Source of the DNA: Auricularia sp. M13
Taxonomy: Eukaryota > Basidiomycota > Agaricomycetes > Auriculariales > Auriculariaceae
DNA: 64,000 nt
NCBI GenBank assembly: GCA_037042915.1
Contig: CM073194.1
Span: forward strand, 62,001 to 126,000
Direction: 5' to 3'
In this document: piece after piece, positions 35,321-45,352 of the stretch
Position numbering within the stretch: the stretch's first letter is position 1
Layout of the letters: every line of letters begins with the position of its first letter
Notes under the pieces: model-generated
The model's database searches: none
What the model saw: only the letters and a program-made list of their open reading frames with translations
Told to the model about the DNA's origin: nothing
Translations under genes and position numbers: made by a program

Positions 35321-36832
35321 GTCCCGCTTCGTCCCATCGCCCCACCCCGAACCGCGTACGCTAGTACTCGCGACACATACTTCCAGCCATGACATTCAGC
35401 GCGCGCGCCGCCCTCGCGGTGCGCCTTCCAGACATTGTGTGCGCTGCGCGCCGGGCGCTGGCGGCGTACGTCACCTGCTTCGCATCGCGTGTATCGTACG
35501 AGGCTTCGTCGCGCACCAGCGTTTTATCGGCATCCCGGGCCCAACAAATGTGTGCGCACGCGAACGCCTGCTCTGTGAACTGTTTGGCCGCGGTCGCGCA
35601 GGCCGTGCGCCCCCGCTTCTCTTGCCAGTCTTACGGCAGTCCGTAGCGCAGCCGGGGGCGCGCATGTGCGCTCCACTGCGCGTCATCCTTCGCTCGAGCT
35701 GCTGCGCTGCGCCACGGCGCGCGCGCACGTGGCCGTGCGCTCTGCGTTCTGCTTTCGCGCGCGCGTTGTGGGATTGATTCTGCTCGCCGTCTTCGCTGCT
35801 CGACGCGCTACCTATGTATTCCTTTATCATGCCCGCGCGCCCCGTCATGATTCTTGCATGAGCGTCCGTTCGATTCCCCTCGCGGCTAATCACGGCGGGG
35901 AGCCATGCCTGGTCCCCGCGCGTCGGCGCGAGCGGTTCCCTCCGCTGTGGTCTTCTGACATTCGCTCTGGCGCGCGCAGCCACCGCGCCGGGGCTGTCTT
36001 GAGTGCGCAACGCGCACTGTGAGTTCGCGGGTCGCTCTCGCGACTCGGAGGGCACGTCGCGGGTTCCATTGCCGACCTATGCGCAGATCGTCGGGAGAGC
36101 GTGGCGCATTCGCTACCTCGCACGCGCCATGCCTTCCTGGACAGCACGCGCGCGTTCTGCGCTCTCCGCTCGCGCGCTCGTCCGAGGTCTTGCCATTGAG
36201 ATTGAGCCTTTCTTCCGTACATAGCAGCTACCTTTCATCCCACGTCCGCCGCACCCCGCTCAATAAATCGTCTTCAATGCGCAATGCGACTGTTGTTCCG
36301 CATCTCGTCATTCAGACCTCTGACTGCGAACGCGAGTGCGCGGGCCCTGCCAGTGCGCTTATTTATACTGCATCGTCGACACGTCGTGCATTGTCTCGTA
36401 AACGGGACGCAAGAGAGCATATCCACTGGCTCTGATATGCGCCGACTCGTGTCGCAGCTGTGGGGCCGTTCTCTCTGGCATGGCCAAATGAGATGTGCAG
36501 TGCAACCCGATGATTTGCTTTGCGCAGCCGGCCCGTGGACTCATATCGCCGCGCGTCCAACTTTGCAGGCTGACGCTTCATATGCGTTCGCGTTCCAAGC
36601 ATCCATCCTTGCCACGATCCTGCGCACTTTGGGCAGCCGGGAATGCTCACGATCAAGTTGTTCATTCTTGCACTCCGCTCGGTGCCCGGCCCCGGCACCG
36701 CCAGTGCGACTCGAGATCGTCGCTGCCAGTCTGCAACTAACAAAGCCACCCTTAGCACGTACTTCAGCTGTCGACGCGGCTCTGGGCTCAGTCTTTCTTC
36801 TCCTTACCGCCATCTGCTTCTGCCGCCCCGAG
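35321..36832. other. GC-rich stretch, possible tail of repeat copy A
   Basis: No gene is recognised. Weak resemblance to 55.3-55.75 kb (inverted) suggests that the dispersed repeat extends into the first few hundred bases. The last about 550 bases precede the membrane-protein gene and would hold its promoter or an upstream exon. Confidence 0.3.
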
Positions 36833-37822
36833 ATGGCTCTCGTGCGCTCTCTACGGTGGCGCTCTGTGGAAAATAGGCAGCTTGGGCTGGACGGCACCCC
36901 CGTCGAGGAGGCGCTTGACCCGCCCGAGGGCAGCATCAATACGCCTGAATTACTCGAGCCTCTACTCGGCACAGCCTTACCGAACCCCATAGGCAATGCC
37001 GTAGCCACGGTCACCGCTCTGATCTCTTACCTGAGCTCTGGTTACGGCATCCCCATTAGCGGCAGCGCTGAAGACAGCACTCCGGGCGGTACGCCGACTC
37101 GGTCGTCTCTTCAAGTTCCCACTGGTAGTGCACCAGATGCTACTCCCTCTCCAGCGGGCGGCGGAGAGCAATACATGCCGCCGCAAGGTCGTCCGTCGAC
37201 CACGGTGTCGACATCGGAGCCGGCTCTTCATCCTGAATCGAGCGTCGATCTGTCCTTAGGCGGTTCCGAACCTACCCCATCGTATCGTGTATTGGCAGGT
37301 TCCGTGGACGATGACTCGAATTCAACACCAAACGGCAGCTTACTAGTCGGATCGCACGCAACGAGCCTGTCCGAGGCTCAGACGTACAGTCACGCCGCTG
37401 TGTCTGAGACGGCCGTCCCATCTCCCTCATCGTCCAACATGCATCCAATCGGCAGCAGCGGACATGCATCGCATGGACTCTCGCCCGCGGCCACCGCCGC
37501 GATCGGCGCAGTGCTCTCGCTTCTGGTCGTCGCGGCGCTCATCTGCGTCATCCTCTACCGCAGGCGGCGCCGCAGCAGGACCGCATACGCTCCTCCGCGC
37601 AGTGTCAGCATGTCAGAGTCGACGATCACCATGCTCTCTTCGTCGACGGTGCCGCACTTCATCACCGCTGATGAGGCGGGCGTCAAAGAGCGCGCCACAA
37701 GTGGAAAACGGAGTCCCTTCGTGCACCCGCAGGATACAGACGAAGAAGATCCGTTTGGAGACGTTGAGAGCTCGCTACTCCGCGGCAGCTCTCACCGTAC
37801 TGCGTCGACAATCTCTCTATAG
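36833..37822 (+). CDS. Single-pass membrane protein with Ser/Thr/Pro-rich ectodomain
   Basis: From the ATG at 36,833 the frame gives 329 residues. A Ser/Thr/Pro/Gly-rich region (to about residue 215), typical of glycosylated surface domains, is followed by one clear membrane helix (A-A-I-G-A-V-L-S-L-L-V-V-A-A-L-I-C-V-I-L-Y, about 219-242), the stop-transfer R-R-R-R-R, and a Ser-rich cytoplasmic tail with an acidic T-D-E-E-D-P-F patch. This layout is frequent in basidiomycete plasma-membrane proteins of unknown function, some resembling Mid2-type wall sensors. No cleavable signal peptide follows the chosen ATG. The open frame continues upstream (to 36,284) through a hydrophobic A-L-G-S-V-F-L-L-L-T-A-I-C segment, so the true start may lie upstream or in another exon. 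Confidence 0.6.
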   Translation: MALVRSLRWRSVENRQLGLDGTPVEEALDPPEGSINTPELLEPLLGTALPNPIGNAVATVTALISYLSSGYGIPISGSAEDSTPGGTPTRSSLQVPTGSAPDATPSPAGGGEQYMPPQGRPSTTVSTSEPALHPESSVDLSLGGSEPTPSYRVLAGSVDDDSNSTPNGSLLVGSHATSLSEAQTYSHAAVSETAVPSPSSSNMHPIGSSGHASHGLSPAATAAIGAVLSLLVVAALICVILYRRRRRSRTAYAPPRSVSMSESTITMLSSSTVPHFITADEAGVKERATSGKRSPFVHPQDTDEEDPFGDVESSLLRGSSHRTASTISL

Positions 37823-39128
37823 ATCCCACGCTCTTTTGATTCGGCACCGACCTTGCTTCAAGGGTCATATGTTGACTGCTTCTACTGTCATTACAGCCGT
37901 CGTCTATTTAACAGGAGAGTCCCTGTAAATTGCCCAGAAATATCCCTGCAGAGCGCTTCTCTTGGCTGACGGGCGCCAATCACCCATTCATCGGTCCGCT
38001 CTTGATTTTCAACGTCCGGCCGTGCAGTTTGACCTCCTTCTCTCGCCGTCGGACCGGGCTAGCTGCGCGGTCTTGTCCCTCCTCGCACCGGTGTGCTGTT
38101 GCTGTTTTCGTGTATTTTCGGGGGCGCACGACGGCTCACCATGAGTTCCGGCCACTTTATCGACGACTTCGTTAACTTGTTCGGCGGCAAGCGCTGCGTC
38201 TCGGGCTACCAACCCGCATGCCTCTATTTCCGCTCGAGCGTATGCAAATCGCACATCGTTTTGTGCACATTGATCGCCTTACGTTTCGATTTTCTGGCTG
38301 CGGAATATCTGCTGGCCTCGCGCGTGCACAACGCCGCGCGCTTCGAGGTTCCGCATCGCTCTGGAATTTCGTGACGCTCTGAAAATGGCGCAAGTACACG
38401 TTTGCTTTGATTTTCGACTCCTTTGTCCTGCCTTGTAAGGACATCAATCAGAGATTGCACAGCGTCGAGCTTTCCCCTCACGTCGCGAACGACATGTCTT
38501 CCTAACGCCAAGTTCCCGTCGTCGTGCTGCACGACATAGGCCGATCCATTCTACGAGGTGCTCGTATTTTCAGTCAATACCTGCGATTCATCGTACCGAC
38601 GAGACTTGTGCTTCTCGCAGCGCGCGCCCAGCTCGCTGCTTTATGCGCATCTGCAAGGCTGCTCCCGTCACGGGCTCTTCTGACTTTGCACGCCTTCATC
38701 CGCCTTTTCGCCTGGAGTCGCCTTCGACCACAATATCTTGCTGGGACACGCGTTCGGCCATGGCACGAGGGCAATGTGTCCAACTTCACGGACGCAAAGG
38801 ACCCCAAACTGCGGACGGCTGCCTCCTCGCCGGACCGCTGTCTCCGATCCCCTCGCTCTGAGACTGCGGATGTGTACCGATGGGACCAGGTCAGTGGCTA
38901 CGTCCTATTCTGAAACAATTCCAGCATGAAATATGCTCAAAGTAGAATAGTACATCTCGCCGTCGCATTTGATCATATTGCGGCTCTCCACCCACAGACG
39001 CAGCATAAACACGAAGGATCCCAACGATATAAAGGGTGGGTAGAATTCACACATAGTATGGCAGTCCTAGTCGCAACTCGGCCCTCGGCAAATCGACCTT
39101 CAAATACTGCTACCCAATTTCGCAGAAG
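37823..39128. other. Intergenic
   Basis: No domain-bearing frame. The right part should hold the promoter and 5' UTR of the dsRNA-binding gene; GATATAAAGG at about 39,028 is TATA-like. Confidence 0.35.
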
Positions 39129-39189
39129 GTAAGTTATCCGGATACAACAGCGCGCCCATCTTGTATAACACTAATTCATGTTTATATAG
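39129..39189 (+). other. Probable 5'-UTR intron
   Basis: A consensus donor GTAAGT at 39,129 and acceptor TTTATATAG ending at 39,189 bound a 61-nt stretch, 17 bases before the ATG of the dsRNA-binding gene. The size fits the other introns here. Confidence 0.45.
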
Positions 39190-39206
39190 TGATAACAACG
39201 TTGATA

Positions 39207-39481
39207 ATGTCCGACGCAGTCATGCAGCTCAATAACCTCTTTCAAGTCAAGCCCCGGACGCTGAACGACCTTGCGTGGTCTGACTGCATGTGCGGCAATG
39301 TTTGGGTGTCGACGGTTATAGGTCTGTTCCTCGACCACTGCCGTCGTGCGCTCCTTCGCTCACCACTGACCAAACCTTAGTTGAAGAAAGGACCTCCTTC
39401 ACGGGCAGCGGCGCGACCAAGAGACTCGCGCGCGAAGCCGCGGCGGCAAAGGCTTGCGCGTTCTTCCGCCTAAACGAATGA
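39207..39481 (+). CDS. Small double-stranded-RNA-binding (dsRBD) protein, 71 aa
   Basis: Exons 39,207-39,321 and 39,381-39,481 (59-nt intron, GTCTGT...CTTAG) sum to 216 nt, 72 codons with the stop. The protein is a single dsRBD fold: M-Q-L-N-N-L-F-Q at the start of helix 1, W-V-S-T-V-I as a beta strand, and the C-terminal G-A-T-K-R-L-A-R-E-A-A-A-A-K-A helix, which carries the basic residues and the A-A-x-x-A-L-like packing that grips dsRNA. The usual G-P-x-H loop is replaced (S-D-C-M-C-G-N), so RNA binding may be weakened. Such single-domain dsRBD mini-proteins are common and multiply copied in Agaricomycetes. Their role is unknown; an RNA-silencing accessory is a guess. The first ATG of the domain frame is used. 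Confidence 0.75.
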
Positions 39482-40599
39482 CGAATGAGGCCCGTGTATG
39501 TTCGCGCCACATCAGAAATACAATGTAATTGCGCTCGATGTGGCAATCGGATCCTACATCTAGATAAAATGCGCGCCGCCGAGACCCGAGGACCAGCTCA
39601 TTTTGAGTGGCTGTGGCTGTTGTTTTCTCCAAGCACATCTCATGCCGAGGGATCTGACTTGCGCACAAGAATTGACAGTCCCAGGGTGTGCTGCCCTGGC
39701 TCAGGGTGATGCTCAAGCCACATGTACCGCCACCGCAAAGTCTAATTGTAGTCGCGGGAGCGTGGGAATGTTGTATGCAGATGCGGCTCGCGCAGGCGGC
39801 AGTGCTTTGCCTTAGAAATGAAGCGAATCCAGTGATTGAAGGGCTCTGAAACGTGGTTACCAGTTCATTGAGGAGTACCTGAGGAATCAACAACACCGAT
39901 TGCCCTCCGCGCGCGCCTATGGCAATATCTCGCCGCAGGCCACCAGCGCGTCAGATCTTCAGGGGGGAGTTGAATAACTGTGCCCGTGGGAATCGCGCTT
40001 CGGTATGAGCAGCCAGATATCAGGTTCAGGGCGTGGCTGCATCAGTGACTCATTTACAGTCATTTCCTGCACGCACGATTGAAAGCCGCAACGCGGCGAC
40101 TGGAAATCGGCGGCGGCGGTGACGCAGTGGAAGGATGATATCTTATATTTCCCAAGTGCGGAGGCAGCAGGATAGAACTTAATACCGGTGGAGCGTTCCG
40201 GGCGCAACTGTAATGATACGGATAACAAAAAGCCGCCATAGTGCGCGGGCCAGGGCGCAACGTTGCGCGGTAATCAGGGACCGAGTAGCCACAATGTTGC
40301 ATTCTGAGGCGCGCACGCTTCGCGTCAAGTTCGATACAGGGGAAGGTGCCTGAGCCACATTGTGATTCGTACTACGACGCGTTTTCAGCTCTTAATGCGA
40401 CGATTCCAGTATCATGAGAGCGCCCATGGTAAACAATGCAGGAGATGCCGCCAGTTACGAGTCCTTGGCATGCAATTAAGCCGGGTGGCCAGGCCGAAGC
40501 GGGCGCGCTGGGCAGCTGGTTCCCCACGAATGTGATCCCAAGCGGAACTTTGCGAGCAGCGTCCTGTTCTAAACACCCATGACCATAGCGCAGATAGAT
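39482..40599. other. Intergenic, no gene seen
   Basis: Several medium-size minus-strand frames (39,399-39,896 and 39,959-40,302) show no domain and overlap each other. No repeat was identified. Confidence 0.3.
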
Positions 40600-42800
40600 C
40601 CTGAGGTTGTCGATCCGAGATGCCGACGTATCAGATGCAAGCGCAGCACGAGACCAACTTAGCGGCAGCGATGCGCGACTCCCCCAGATTTGCGGTCTTA
40701 CAGACGACTGGTCAGCCTCGAGACGCGCATGTCAGCCACGGATAACACAGAGACATGGCCAGAACGGGTTCAGACGGATCCTCGTGAGTCAGCTGCGATC
40801 CCGAGACTGGGGAGCCATGCTACGGACGCAGCACGGCGAGTCCTCGCTGAGTTTCGGTGGTTATCATCGTGCCGCTGGGCGAAACGAACCCCACGCCCAG
40901 CACGGCGCTCCGCGGCATTTGCGCCGTTCCTGCTCCACAACGGGTCCAGACAAAGACACGCCCTCGTGAGTCAGACACGATCCCGCGTTCCAAGCCGGAC
41001 ACGCACGTTCGTCCATGCCACGCGAAAAAAGAGTGGAACCGCATCGATGCGGTATCGATCGCCCAATATCTGCAACTTGTGGTGTTAGTAAGCGCGAAGA
41101 TTAACGTCGTTGGGCGAGATCGATGACACACTGCGCGGTTCATCCAGGATGAGGAAGCTCCGCGGCAGACGCACCACGCGGATGGGATGCCGGGCGGTGG
41201 GGTTGAGTCTGGGGTTGTGGGTGTAGTATCCGCTCGTCTGCGGCGTCAGGAGTCGTACGCTGCGTTGGGAAATGACGCGGGGAGACATACTGTATCAGGC
41301 CCATCGATGGGATGATGACCATATCGAGTGCATGCTCCGCGGCGCGCTTATAGTCTTCAATGACACGCGCCGTTGTCGCGACAATCGTTGCGTCTGGGGT
41401 AATGGGTGCATTATCCGCACATCAGGAGGTGTAGACAGGACTGGAAATGAAGAGGGGAGACATACTGCATCGGGCCCATCGATCGTTTCATGTCGACGCG
41501 AAGCTCCGCGGCGCTTGCTGCGCGGTCATCGGTATCGGGCGTGAAAGGAGGAATAAAAGCACCGGTAAAGGCGCTGGTGCATTACCAATCGTGCGCCGCA
41601 TTGGCAGGCCGTCGGTGCGTCGGGGAGAACACGTTTCAGCGGCCGGTGCGTCGGGGAGAACACGTTTCAGCGGTCAAGACGGCATCGCTGGAATGAAATT
41701 CTCCCACGCATGAGCTCGTGGAAACATTATCCTCCGAAGAGACCCTCATCGGCGATCGGAATGCTCTTCGGTTGTGTAATTCATTGGCCGCTCCGCGGCG
41801 CGCAGAAGTTCACGACATGCCGGCGGACGAGCTACGAAAATCCCGCTAGGGAAACGCTTTAGTCGTGGTGCAAGCCGCGAGATACTCACCCGACGAGTGC
41901 TCATGAGTATCTCGGCGATGTTTTGCCGTGGTTTCCACTTGCACTGGCAGCGCACGGTCGCCGCATGTAGATATTTGCGCCATCCAATAGCGACTTATCG
42001 ATCTCCGCCAACTTATCGATGTTGTGAGTCCAGCCAGAGATTGCGAGCGCGCGCGTCACCTCCGGATGACCGTCACGCTTGCAGTCGCCGCGGAGCAGAA
42101 GCGCATGTGAACTGAGCTTAATGCGGATGCTCGGAGAAGAGGCGCACCTCCGTTCTCCCGCGGGGTAAACTCGAGTGCCAGCCCCGAGTTTTTGATTTCT
42201 TCCATGCCGATATGCCCGGGTGTGCAATCGATCCTATGTAGAGTACATTAACATATAACCCCGGTGAGTCCATCGCGAGACAACGACGGCCAAATAGCGC
42301 GGACAACGACGTACAGCAAGTTACGATCGGTAAGAGCGAGTCTAAATTGCGTCTTGCGACAGTGTGCTTGCGTACCAGCTAGCTGCGAGTCCGTCACGGT
42401 GATGATCGAGTGCGACTGATAACGACGGTCGGAAAGCGCGAATTCTCGACTTGTTAGTACCGGAGAAAAGCGTGGCCGCGGCATGTAGGTCATGGGCGAG
42501 TCGTGTTGCTGCCTTTGAGTCGTTCCTGTCGATAGTGCAAGTCCAGCCAGAGAGTGCGAACGCGCGAGCGGCACTTCCGAAGACTCGTGTTGCAGTGGTA
42601 TCTCCAGCTCCAAATCCACGGCCAATAGCAACAACGAGCGCGAATAACGACGCGCTGCAAGTCGCTATCGATGGAGGTGAGTCTAGATCATGCCTTTAGT
42701 TTGGCCTGCTAATACGCAACTGCCCAACGACCCACCGCGAGCCTTCACGGTGATAATGGAGCGCGGACTGATAACGAGCGCGAATCCGCGCGAATTTGCG
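40600..42800. repeat. Diverged tandem duplications (about 175-182 bp, 31 bp, about 370 bp)
   Basis: CTCGTGAGTCAG...GATCCCG occurs at about 40,781 and 40,963 (182 apart). GGGAGACATACTG followed by GGCCCATCGAT occurs at about 41,279 and 41,454 (175 apart). CGGTGCGTCGGGGAGAACAC is duplicated 31 bases apart at 41,613 and 41,644. TCACGGTGATRATSGAG with GACTGATAACGA occurs at about 42,395 and 42,747. AGTCCAGCCAGAGA occurs at about 42,028 and 42,541. The region seems built from old local duplications. No gene is seen. Confidence 0.5.
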
Positions 42801-43944
42801 CCACCTATGCAGTTATGAAGAGTAAGACTCCAATGAAATCGTGTGAGCTGCTGCAAGGTACGACGCGCTCGCCAGGCTCGTCTTGCTCCAACTCGCGTGC
42901 GTGCAAGTTGACAACAGAGCGCCAGAGCTCGGAATCCGGACCGAATATTCAATGACGTCGCCGAATCCACGTGGCATGGGCGAATTATCACGGGCCTCGA
43001 ACGCGGATTGCTCCGGCGCGCAGGTTCGCGGCTTGGCGGTGGCGGCGCAATGAATGTGGGAACATCTGCCTGGTTGGCAGTCGCGATCGAGTATCCCCGC
43101 GTCGCGGAGTGCGCTCATCGACTGCTCGACAGCACGCGCGCCCTCTGCCCACCGGGCGTCTGCACGCGTAGGGGCAAGGCCTGTCGGCCGAAAGGAAAGG
43201 TCAGAGCCCGCTGCCCGGCGCTGTGTATGTATGCGTAACAGTAACTCAGGCCCGGCACCGCAACCCTCTGCCCAAGCCATTCGGACGGTGCTGACTGGCT
43301 GGACGGGTGGACGGCCTGGAATCTGATGGGCGGCATACACTGACCAGTGACTGTACAGTGAAGCTGATGCCGACCGTGATGCGGTCAGTCCACCGTGCTC
43401 GCCGAAACACGTGTTGCGGCGGGCGGGGCTGTTCGCTGTTCGCAGTTCGGCGGAGGATGTTGCGATGATGCACCGGCTAGATCACGTTTGGCCAGTGGCA
43501 CTTGCACGCGTGGCACGCGTGCGTGCAGGCGTCGTTCGGAAGCTGAGCCGAATGTTTGCACGCGCGCCGCAGAAAGAAAAGAAGGAAGAACAGGGACAGA
43601 GGAAAGGAGACTTGGAGAGCCCGCGCCGCCAAGGGTCGCTCCTGCGTGCGCGAGCCCAGGAATCCATGAAGGTTGCGGCCCGGGTTCTTTGTACTGTTAC
43701 GGTCATTGGCCCGTTACGGGTGATGAAAAGATTAAGAATTCAAAGTCCGTCGGTCTTGACTCATCTGTTAACCAGGGATGGATTTGATTTCAAGCCCAGC
43801 GTCGCCCGCGTTTTCTCTTCTTTCTTTACGTGCTCGTGCCCAAAACCGAGGAGGAAGGGCTTTCGCTCGTTGTCCACCACAGTCTGCCATCGCCTCTGCC
43901 ACCGCTGCCCTCCTCCTCGCCCTGCCCCGCCCTTGAGTTGAACG
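42801..43944. other. Intergenic, upstream of RING gene
   Basis: No domain-bearing frame. The last few hundred bases are C/T-rich before the ATG at 43,945, as is common in fungal promoters. Confidence 0.35.
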
Positions 43945-45352
43945 ATGCTCGTCCTGTCTCCCGAGTCGTGCTGCGACGTCTGCGCCGAGTCCTACGCGCA
44001 CGACAGCGTGCCCCACTGCATCCCCTGCGGTGCGCCCCCTCCCGATCTGTCCCGATCTCCCTTTAAATCTCACTTTTTGCAGGACACACATTCTGCGCGC
44101 CGTGCCTGACCGAAATCGCCAAGCGCGGCGGCAGAGGCGGGGGCGCGGGGTGCCCGCTGTGCCGCGAGCCGTTCGGCGCGGGCGACGTGCGCGGCATCCG
44201 CACCGACCAGGGCGTCTCCAGCTCGCCGCCGTACCCCCAGATCCAGCCCTACCCCAACTACTACCCCGCACCCAACTCCTCCTCCTCCTCCACGGCGTCG
44301 CGGGGATACGGCTTCGGCGCCGCGCCGCTGGACGAGGATGCGCTGGACGACGGCGCGCCCGGGACGGAGCCGGACGACGCGGAGGAGCGCCGGCTCGAGG
44401 CGCGCGTGCTCGACGCGACTAAGCGCGGCAACTCGTTCGAGGAGCTCAGCGGCTTGAAGCGCGAGATTGAGCAGTGCGTGGCGAAGCGGCCTGGGCGCGA
44501 GGTGCGTGGCGCGTTCTGCTCTAATGAATGCAATTTTTAATTTGTTGCAGCACACGGCGCTCAAGATCAGCGCGGCGCTCCTCCAGGCCATCCTCGTCAA
44601 CGGCTTCCACCACAACGAGGTCAAGAAGACGGCCAAGGTCGCTGAAGACTCCAAGCGCAAGCTCGAGCTCGAGGTCTACCGGTGCGTCCCTCCTGCTCCG
44701 GCGCCTCCTTCCTATCACTAACTTCTCTTCTCTGCGCAGCCTCAAACTGGAGGTATCCAAGCTCACAGGCGCCCCGCCCCCCGCGCCGCCGCCTATCAAC
44801 ACCCCCACTCCCCCTGCCGTCCCCACTCCCGCACCCATCACACGCGCATTCGGCTCGTCGCTCGCGCCCGCCCCAAAGCCCGTCCCGAAACCCAGCCCGC
44901 TCGGCGCGTCGCTGCGCTCTCAGACGCCCGGGCCCATGCCCTCCCAGCGCAGCGCCGCCCAACCTACCCATCGAACAATGACGCCCGGCCCGACGCCCAC
45001 GCACCGCAGCATGACGCCCGGCCCCGCGCCCACACGCGCCCCCACAACACCCACACACCGCACAATGACACCCGGCCCCTCGCCCTCTTCCACGCGCACG
45101 GCGTCCTACGCGCCCAGTCCGTTTGCGCGCGCATCAGCAACGACCTCCCACCTGCCCGTCGGCGCCCAGCCCACTCCGCCCGCAGTGTCCGAGCGGCACC
45201 GCGTCTGGATGCCGTCCTCGCGGGAAGACGACGAAGGCGGCGGGGGCGGGGGAGGGAAGAGGCCTGGGACGGCTGCGGGGCACCATCGCTCGTTCTCGCT
45301 CGGTCTTGGGTTCGGGAGTTCGAGGCCTAGGACGGCCAATGGGCATCGGTGA
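43945..45352 (+). CDS. RING-finger protein with coiled coil and Pro-rich tail (415 aa)
   Basis: Four exons (43,945-44,029; 44,083-44,501; 44,551-44,681; 44,740-45,352) sum to 1,248 nt, 416 codons with the stop. Introns are 48-58 nt with normal GT-AG ends. A C3HC4 RING is at residues 9 to about 59: C-D-V-C, C-G-H-T-F-C-A-P-C, then C-P-L-C-R-E-P-F; intron 1 cuts it before G-H-T-F-C. An acidic stretch and helical region follow (about 120-215, E-E-R-R-L-E-A-R-V-L and K-R-K-L-E-L-E-V-Y-R-L-K-L-E-V), probably a coiled coil. The tail is Pro/Thr-rich with repeats of the form T-H-R-x-M-T-P-G-P. Expected role: E3 ubiquitin ligase, cytosolic or nuclear, dimerising through the coiled coil. The substrate is unknown. 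The start is the only ATG before the RING. Confidence 0.85.
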
